A stretch of DNA of 12,035 nucleotides from Candidatus Omnitrophota bacterium. Lineage in GTDB: Bacteria > Omnitrophota > Gorgyraeia > JACOVV01. Below, piece after piece: positions 5,271-10,123 of the stretch. The position numbers and the translations under genes are program-made. The notes under the pieces were generated by a model. That model was not told the origin of the DNA. It ran no database searches and worked only from the letters and a program-made list of their open reading frames with translations. The DNA is taken from positions 1-12,035 of the forward strand of contig JACOVV010000058.1 in the NCBI GenBank assembly GCA_016177145.1, given 5' to 3'. Numbering within the stretch: the first letter of the stretch is position 1; each line of letters opens with the position of its first letter.

Positions 5271-8200
5271 ATGAAAAGATTGAGTCATCATCCGTTGATC
5301 GCGGGGGTTTTTTACCTGACGATGTTTTTATTTCTGCAACAACAGTTGAGTTGGGCGGAGCGATTGCCGCTGGCGCCGGAGCCGTTGAAACCGCAGGAGG
5401 CGCCCGACGGTTTTGCGCGGCAGAATCAGGACGCCGTTGACAAGAAAAACGATCTCCAGTCGCAGATTTGGTTCGCGCCGCAGCAATCACAAACGGGATT
5501 ACCTGCTTCCGTGGCGGCCGATGTCAATTTTGACGGAGTCGTGGATATCCAGGATTTGATATTAAAAGCGAATGACTTTGGAAAAAATGTGGACATCACG
5601 GATTTAGTCACTATCTCAAAAGAATTTGGCGCTGACGTCATTGCTCAACTGCAGGAGACTTATCAAAACAGTGATACTTCGTTGAGACTTCAAGTGGTGA
5701 ATGCATTGGGGAAGATCGTCAATGAGCGTTCCGCGGAAGTACTGGTGGAGGCCTTGGGGGATCAGGATACTCAGATTGTTCAAAGAGTTGGGGATATATT
5801 CGTTAATCAATTCAAAGGAAAAGGGATAGGTGCGTTGATAAAGGGATTAAAACACGAAAATAAAGAGATCAGGAGCGAATCAGCTCTGCGGTTGGGGCAC
5901 CTAAGAGTGAAGGAAGCGGTTGATGCGTTGATTGATTTGGCAAGTCAGGATCAAGAGTCTGTTGTTAGGAGAAGCGCTGTCTGGGCGCTGGGAGCGATTG
6001 AAGATGCGCGCGCTATCCCGACATTAGTAGCGGCTTTGGGCGAAGAAGATGTTTCGCTTAGGATCGACGCAATAAATGCTTTAAAGAATTTTAAAGAAGC
6101 GGCAGTTCCGGGACTGTTGAAAGGGATCGAGCACGAGAAGAAAGAAATTCGGTCTGGAGCCGCGTACGTGCTAGGGGAGATGAAAGCGGCGGTGGCGGTA
6201 GAGCTGTTGATGCAATTAGTACAACAAGATAAGGAGATTAGTGTGCGTCGGGAGGCGGTGAGAGCTTTAGGGGCTATTGGGGATGCGCGTGCGCTTCCTG
6301 CATTGGTGGCGGCGCTTGGGGATAGTGATTCTTCGGTGAGAAGTGACGCGCGTAACGCGGTGAAGAACTTCAAGGAAGCAGCCATCCCGGAGTTGATCAA
6401 TGGATTGAAAAGCAGTAACGTTCAGGTGCGGTTAGCTTCGATATCGCTATTAACTGATCTGAAAGCGGCCGCGGCGGTGGAGTCGTTAGCGCAGTTGGTT
6501 CAGCAGGACAAAGAAGTGAGTGTGCGAAGAGCCGTGGTGAGCGCATTGGCGGCCATTGGCGGCGTGGAAGTTCTGCCGGCGCTGGTGAACGCGTTGGGAG
6601 ACACTGATTTCTCGGTCAGAAATGACGCGCGTAGTGCGGTGAAGGATTTCAAGGAAGCAGCCATCCCCGCGTTGATCAATGGGTTAAAAAACGATAATGT
6701 TCAGGTGCGGTTAGCTTCGATATCTTTATTAACGGAACTGAAAACGCCAGCCGCGGTAGAACCATTGATGCAATTAGTACAGCAGGATAAGGAAATTAGC
6801 GTGCGCCGGGCGGTAGTGACAGCGCTGGGGGCGATTGGGGATGCGCGTGCGATTTCGGCATTGGTGATCGTGTTAGGAGATGAAGAATATTTCGTTAGAA
6901 GTGATGCCTGGAGCCAGCTCCAAAAATTCAAAGAGGCCGCGATACCAGAATTGTTAAAAGGACTCAATCATGAAAAAGCGCTAATACGAGAGTGGTCGGC
7001 TTATACTTTAGGGGCCATGAAGGCAGTAGCGGCGGTGGATAGTTTGATTCAGTTGGTTCAGAATGATGAAAAGATATCAGTAAGATTGGAAGCAGTGAGT
7101 GCACTAGGAGCAATTGGAGATGCCCGAGCGATACCGGTGCTGGTGGTTGCGCTAGGAGATGAAGCGAAGAACGTTAGAGATAATGCTTGGGATGGGTTAA
7201 AAAAATTCAAGGAAGCTGCAATACCGGAATTATTGAAGGGACTCAGGTATGAAAATATGCTGGTGCGAAGTAGAGCAGCAGATCTATTAGGAGAGATGAA
7301 AGCAGTGGCGGCGGTGGATAGTTTGATTCAACTAGTACAGGGAGACAAAGAAAGTTCGGTGAGGAGCGCGGCGGTAAACGCGTTAGGGGCGATTGGAGAT
7401 GTCCGTGTGCTGCCGGTGTTAGTGACGGCATTTGGGGACAGTGATTCCTCGGTCAGGAGTGAGGCGCGTGAGACGATAAAGGGCTTTAGAGAAGCGGCGG
7501 TACCGGAGTTGTTAAAGGGATTACAGAGTGAGAAACCATTGGTGCGTCAGTGGTCAGCGATGGCGTTAGGGGATATGAAAGTGGCTAGTGCAGTGGAACC
7601 ATTGATACAATTAGTGCAGTTAGATAAAGAGAGTGATGTGCGCCGAAGTGCGGTGGCAGCGTTAGGAGCAATTGGGGATATACGAACTCTGCCGGTGCTG
7701 GTGAGTGCGCTGGGGGACAGTGATTTTTCGGTAAGGAGTGACGTGCGTGATGCGGTGAGGAGTTTCAAAGAAACGGCCGTGCCGGAGTTGATCAGTGGAT
7801 TGAAAAACGATAACTTTAAAATAAGAGCAGAATCAGCGTTTTTATTATGGGAGATGAAAACAACAGCAGCGTTGGATTTGGATAAGATAGCTCCTTTTGA
7901 TCAGATTTACTATCTTACGAACCAATTGGATAGCGATTTCGGTCAAATAGGCGCCGCAAATCGCTTATACGAATTATTCGAGCAGGGGCAGGTAGGTGAA
8001 GAAATGGTGCGGCTGGCTCAAGAGAAAGTGGTCTGGCCAAGAATTCGAGGGATGCAGGGGGACTTTCCGCATGCCTATACCGATTTACTAGTGTTCTTAG
8101 GAGCTATTGCGATTGATCCATTGATCGCGAATCTCCATGACGTAAGTGCAGAGACAAATACCCGAAAAGAAAGCGGGAGACTACTTGGAGCCATCGGCGC

Positions 8201-8972
8201 TCGAATCAGGGCTTCGGGGGAGCTTTTCAATAGAATTCTCGCTGAGCTGGTTCGTACTCTTGAAAGTCCTTATGCATGGTGGATCAAGGCGGAGACCGTC
8301 AATGGGCTGCGAATTCTCCTTGATGCTCAGGAATCCAAAGAGTTGATATTAAGTCTCCAGGAGCACTCAAATTTCTCAGTGAGGACTCTTGCAAAGACGA
8401 GATTAGTCGTTTTAGTTGGAGACAATAAACCCATAACGGAATTAAGCGTTGAAGAACTCATCGCTCGGTTAGATACCGGCAGAGACATTGAAGCCGCTAA
8501 TCAATTGTACTCTTTATATGAACAGGGACAAGTAGGTGAAGAGGTAATCCGGCTGGCCCAAGAGAAAGTCGTATGGCCAAGGATTCGCGAGCTCACTTTT
8601 GATTCTGGGGCCGAGTACGTTATCGCTTACATGGATCTTGTTAATTTAAGAGTGATAGCCATTGATCCATTGATTGAAAATCTTCATAACCCCGGCGCCA
8701 ATACGGATACTCACAAGTGGAGCGGAAAACTTCTTGGGTTCATTGGAGCCAGAATCAGGGCTTCTGGAGAGCTCTTTAATAAAATTCTAGAAGCAATGGC
8801 CGGAGTCTTTGGAGCATTTCCATGGTGGGTCGAGGAGGAAACTGAGAGTGGATTATGGGAACTGCTCCGGGTTCAACCGTCTGAGGTTCTATTGGTACTG
8901 ACGAACCATCCCAACGAAGTCGTGAGGAGAATCGCCATAGAACACGCAGTGTGGCGGGGGATCATACAATAA
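5271..8972 (+). CDS. Giant exported HEAT-repeat protein with dockerin-like calcium loop
   Basis: A 1233-residue exported alpha-solenoid. Residues 1-29 form a signal peptide (basic start, hydrophobic core, SWA|E cleavage), followed by LPLAPEP. Residues 84-95 form a complete dockerin or EF-hand loop (D84, N86, D88, G89, V91, D95: DVNFDGVVDIQD), followed by LILKANDFG and a second copy reduced to VDITDLVTISKEFG (107-120), which lacks the first acidic ligands. HEAT repeats begin near 121. Residues 181-831 are seven consecutive 93-residue units, each three HEATs (about 29+32+32), typified by FKEAAIPELLKGL, QLVQQDKEISVRR and ALGAIGDARAIPVLV; an eighth starts at 832 and breaks off. Residues ~883-1046 and ~1063-1230 are a duplicated non-canonical module (QGQVGEE...RLAQEKVVWPRIR, AIDPLI, FIGARIRASGELFN). 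Likely an extracellular protein-interaction scaffold; the partner is unknown. No membrane anchor or sorting motif is visible at the C-terminus. Confidence 0.93.
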   Translation: MKRLSHHPLIAGVFYLTMFLFLQQQLSWAERLPLAPEPLKPQEAPDGFARQNQDAVDKKNDLQSQIWFAPQQSQTGLPASVAADVNFDGVVDIQDLILKANDFGKNVDITDLVTISKEFGADVIAQLQETYQNSDTSLRLQVVNALGKIVNERSAEVLVEALGDQDTQIVQRVGDIFVNQFKGKGIGALIKGLKHENKEIRSESALRLGHLRVKEAVDALIDLASQDQESVVRRSAVWALGAIEDARAIPTLVAALGEEDVSLRIDAINALKNFKEAAVPGLLKGIEHEKKEIRSGAAYVLGEMKAAVAVELLMQLVQQDKEISVRREAVRALGAIGDARALPALVAALGDSDSSVRSDARNAVKNFKEAAIPELINGLKSSNVQVRLASISLLTDLKAAAAVESLAQLVQQDKEVSVRRAVVSALAAIGGVEVLPALVNALGDTDFSVRNDARSAVKDFKEAAIPALINGLKNDNVQVRLASISLLTELKTPAAVEPLMQLVQQDKEISVRRAVVTALGAIGDARAISALVIVLGDEEYFVRSDAWSQLQKFKEAAIPELLKGLNHEKALIREWSAYTLGAMKAVAAVDSLIQLVQNDEKISVRLEAVSALGAIGDARAIPVLVVALGDEAKNVRDNAWDGLKKFKEAAIPELLKGLRYENMLVRSRAADLLGEMKAVAAVDSLIQLVQGDKESSVRSAAVNALGAIGDVRVLPVLVTAFGDSDSSVRSEARETIKGFREAAVPELLKGLQSEKPLVRQWSAMALGDMKVASAVEPLIQLVQLDKESDVRRSAVAALGAIGDIRTLPVLVSALGDSDFSVRSDVRDAVRSFKETAVPELISGLKNDNFKIRAESAFLLWEMKTTAALDLDKIAPFDQIYYLTNQLDSDFGQIGAANRLYELFEQGQVGEEMVRLAQEKVVWPRIRGMQGDFPHAYTDLLVFLGAIAIDPLIANLHDVSAETNTRKESGRLLGAIGARIRASGELFNRILAELVRTLESPYAWWIKAETVNGLRILLDAQESKELILSLQEHSNFSVRTLAKTRLVVLVGDNKPITELSVEELIARLDTGRDIEAANQLYSLYEQGQVGEEVIRLAQEKVVWPRIRELTFDSGAEYVIAYMDLVNLRVIAIDPLIENLHNPGANTDTHKWSGKLLGFIGARIRASGELFNKILEAMAGVFGAFPWWVEEETESGLWELLRVQPSEVLLVLTNHPNEVVRRIAIEHAVWRGIIQ
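5811..7763 (+). repeat. Seven tandem 279-bp HEAT super-repeats
   Basis: Units start at 5811, 6090, 6369, 6648, 6927, 7206 and 7485, exactly 279 bp (93 codons) apart, with a partial eighth from 7764. Each begins at TTC AA(A/G) or a close variant encoding FKEA. Units 3 and 4 share long identical blocks, for example GTTCAGGTGCGGTTAGCTTC in both, as do units 5 and 6 around GCGGCGGTGGATAGTTTGAT. This indicates recent duplication or ongoing homogenisation. Confidence 0.92.
7917..8960 (+). repeat. Two-copy intragenic module, about 540 bp apart
   Basis: The matching blocks begin at 7980 and 8520 (shared QGQVGEE, then RLAQEKVVWPRIR) and continue through AIDPLI, a GARIRASGELFN block, a WW pair and a final HEAT-like helix pair. 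The offset is 540 bp (180 residues). Copies are clearly homologous at DNA level, but more diverged than the HEAT units. I do not recognise the module. Confidence 0.85.
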
Positions 8973-8979
8973 GACATCT

Positions 8980-8993
8980 CCCCGGCGCCGGGG
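8980..8993. other. GC-rich perfect palindrome after the giant gene
   Basis: CCCCGGCGCCGGGG is a perfect 14-bp palindrome 7 nt past the stop codon. It could fold as a short hairpin, but no T tract follows, so it is not a standard intrinsic terminator. Confidence 0.45.
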
Positions 8994-9034
8994 GTGGACC
9001 TGGAGCCATGAGTTCCATTGAATCCAATCCTCGC

Positions 9035-9062
9035 TTGACATGCATAAAAATCATGGTAACAT
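9035..9062 (+). promoter_or_regulatory. vapBC promoter
   Basis: A perfect TTGACA (9035-9040), a 16-nt spacer and TAACAT (9057-9062, four of six) lie just before the antitoxin gene. Transcription would start near 9070, giving a short leader that contains the Shine-Dalgarno site. Confidence 0.55.
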
Positions 9063-9069
9063 TATGTAT
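9040..9069. promoter_or_regulatory. Candidate VapB(C) operator
   Basis: An imperfect inverted repeat, ATGCATAA (9040-9047) and TTATGTAT (9062-9069), has one mismatch and a 14-nt centre. It spans the promoter spacer and -10 box, the position expected for autorepression by a ribbon-helix-helix antitoxin. Confidence 0.4.
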
Positions 9070-9083
9070 AGAGGTGATGCTTA

Positions 9084-9284
9084 ATGAGGACTACTATAGA
9101 CATCAATGAAGGTCTCTTGAAGAAAGTGATAAGACTCGCCAAGGTCAAAACGAAAAAAGAAGCGGTGGCCCTGTCCATGGAGGCGTTTTTACATCAGAAA
9201 CGCCTCCAAAATTTGGTGAGTCGCCTTGGCAGGGGGCAACTGCGACTCACTCAAAGTGATCTGGGAAAAATGAGAGAACGATGA
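9084..9284 (+). CDS. vapB: VapB-type antitoxin
   Basis: A 66-residue antitoxin. The N-terminus (MRTTIDINEGLLKKVIRLA) has the beta strand and first helix of a ribbon-helix-helix DNA-binding fold, followed by KTKKEAVALSMEAFL, the pattern of the VapB family that begins MRTTxDxD and continues TKxEAV. The C-terminal ~25 residues would bind and block the toxin. The ATG at 9084 has a strong Shine-Dalgarno site (GAGGTGAT, 9071-9078). The gene overlaps the toxin gene by 4 nt (ATGA), the usual coupled arrangement. Regulation is probably by the antitoxin-toxin complex at the palindrome over the promoter. Length and motif order are normal for the family. Confidence 0.9.
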   Translation: MRTTIDINEGLLKKVIRLAKVKTKKEAVALSMEAFLHQKRLQNLVSRLGRGQLRLTQSDLGKMRER

Positions 9285-9685
9285 GCGACAGATGGATATT
9301 GGTTGACACTTCCGTCTGGATTAATGCATTGAGTCCACAGGCGCCGGCCGATTTAAAAAACAGAATGGAAACGCTTCTGTTGGAACAAAGAATCGCGACC
9401 ACGCCCTTGATTCAATTGGAACTCTTAAGCGGGGCGGTCAGTGACACTGAATATAAACAATTTGAAGAAGACCTGAACGCGCTGGCGCTGTTGGAGATCA
9501 CGCCGGCAGTCTGGTCTGAGGCCTCTCATTTGGGATATCGCCTTCGGCGAGCTGGCCTGACATTGCCCAATACGGACATTTTGCTGGCTGCTGTTGCCAT
9601 CCATTACCGATGCGCACTCTGGCACAACGACAAGCATTTTAATTTGATCGCAAGACACACTCACTTGCTCGCGCAAACCGCCTGA
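9281..9685 (+). CDS. vapC: VapC-type PIN-domain ribonuclease toxin
   Basis: A 134-residue PIN-domain toxin. The four acidic metal-binding positions are all present: D9 in VDTSVW, E47 in QLELLSG, D99 in LPNTDILLAA and D117 in WHNDKHF. In this family they coordinate Mg or Mn and cleave specific RNAs, often initiator tRNA or a 23S rRNA loop; the target cannot be read from the sequence. The spacing, the LLxG motif after E47 and the total length are typical, so the toxin is probably active unless bound by VapB. It overlaps the antitoxin gene by 4 nt and is followed by a non-coding region with a strong hairpin-T tract that could end the operon. Confidence 0.93.
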   Translation: MSDRWILVDTSVWINALSPQAPADLKNRMETLLLEQRIATTPLIQLELLSGAVSDTEYKQFEEDLNALALLEITPAVWSEASHLGYRLRRAGLTLPNTDILLAAVAIHYRCALWHNDKHFNLIARHTHLLAQTA

Positions 9686-9720
9686 TTTGATCTGCGCCGA
9701 CATCTACCCGAATTTTTCTC

Positions 9721-9750
9721 TTGACGCCCTGCTCAGGAAGAGGGTAGACT
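9721..9750 (+). promoter_or_regulatory. Sigma70-type promoter of candidate sRNA 1
   Basis: TTGACG (9721-9726) and TAGACT (9745-9750) are separated by 18 nt; five of six and four of six matches. The predicted start is near 9757. Confidence 0.55.
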
Positions 9751-9756
9751 AAAAGC

Positions 9757-9834
9757 AATCCATGAATTTGTTAAGGGATGTGGCGAAAGCCGACTTCTGT
9801 CCGGGGGGACAGAGGGTCGGCATTTTCCTTTTTA
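9757..9834 (+). ncRNA. Candidate small RNA 1 (or leader ending in a terminator)
   Basis: This is the stretch between a promoter and a terminator hairpin, about 80 nt, with no coding frame. Before the terminator it contains GGCGAAAGCC, a small stem closed by a GNRA-type loop; this overlaps the terminator stem, so the two structures could be alternatives, as in a riboswitch or attenuator. I checked by eye against cyclic-di-GMP, TPP, preQ1 and fluoride riboswitch cores and saw no match. It might also be only a terminator for vapBC. Confidence 0.35.
9789..9834 (+). terminator. Intrinsic terminator after vapBC / sRNA 1
   Basis: The outer stem GCCGAC (9789-9794) pairs with GTCGGC (9816-9821), and the inner CTGTCC (9797-9802) with GGACAG (9807-9812) around a GGGG loop. 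ATTTTCCTTTTTAT follows. Confidence 0.8.
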
Positions 9835-9894
9835 TCGGGTAAAAAAAGACTCATAACTAATAAATATACAAATAGATATAATCTTATCAAAAGC

Positions 9895-9923
9895 TTGACT
9901 TATAGGGGAACCCGTGCTATACT
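9895..9923 (+). promoter_or_regulatory. Strong sigma70-type promoter of candidate sRNA 2
   Basis: TTGACT (9895-9900) and TATACT (9918-9923) are separated by the ideal 17 nt; five of six matches in each box. It is the best promoter in the window and lies in AT-rich DNA. The predicted start is near 9930. Confidence 0.75.
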
Positions 9924-9987
9924 AGTGCTGTCTTGATTAAGAGAAGCGCATAAATGCGCTTAATTTGACGTAACACAATTAAAATAA

Positions 9988-10035
9988 ATGAGTTACAAAA
10001 ATTTCTCGAAACACGGTGTTTTAAAGAAGACATAA
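9988..10035 (+). CDS. Micro-ORF of 15 codons inside candidate sRNA 2
   Basis: The ATG at 9988 opens MSYKNFSKHGVLKKT, ending at the TAA of 10033-10035, one base before the terminator stem begins. The peptide is basic (four K and one H). No Shine-Dalgarno site is visible, so it may not be translated. Its position just ahead of a terminator would suit a leader peptide, but no run of one amino acid codon is present. Confidence 0.2.
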   Translation: MSYKNFSKHGVLKKT

Positions 10036-10036
10036 C

Positions 10037-10074
10037 CGGGTTACCGAAGGAAAACGCGGTAACCCGTCTTTTTT
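10037..10074 (+). terminator. Intrinsic terminator of candidate sRNA 2
   Basis: CGGGTTACCG (10037-10046) pairs perfectly with CGGTAACCCG (10057-10066) over a 10-nt loop, followed by TCTTTTTTA. Confidence 0.88.
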
Positions 10075-10123
10075 AGTAAAGTTACAATTTAGGGGTAAGG
10101 GGCGGTTTAACTTTTTTTAATTT

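Larger units (their letters stand above)
9930..10074 (+). ncRNA. Candidate small RNA 2, about 145 nt
   Basis: It runs from a near-consensus promoter to a perfect terminator. Near the 5' end is a perfect 8-bp inverted repeat, AAGCGCAT and ATGCGCTT (9944-9951 and 9954-9961), separated by AA. A palindrome AAACAC-G-GTGTTT lies at 10009-10021. The region also contains a 15-codon ORF (9988-10035) without a Shine-Dalgarno site. A regulatory RNA, a 6S-like RNA or a leader of the next gene are all possible; the terminator argues for a free-standing RNA. No known family recognised. Confidence 0.5.
9686..10123. other. Non-coding region of 438 bp with two promoter-terminator units
   Basis: No gene of normal size. 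It holds two successive units, each a sigma70-type promoter followed within ~90-150 nt by a strong hairpin and T tract (9721-9834 and 9895-10074). From 9840 on it is markedly AT-rich. After the second terminator, about 50 nt of T-rich sequence precede the next gene. Confidence 0.65.

Noticed and set aside
5071..5274. 67-codon open frame with GTG start before the giant HEAT gene
   Set aside because: No Shine-Dalgarno site; it runs through the terminator hairpin and overlaps the start of a well-supported gene. I treat the protein-like part only as a possible relic.
8146..8346. 66-codon + strand open frame within the duplicated module
   Set aside because: Lies fully inside the giant HEAT gene in another frame, without a ribosome site.
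9757..9834. A known riboswitch class (cyclic-di-GMP, TPP, preQ1, fluoride)
   Set aside because: The conserved core sequences of these classes are not visible; kept only as an unnamed candidate RNA.
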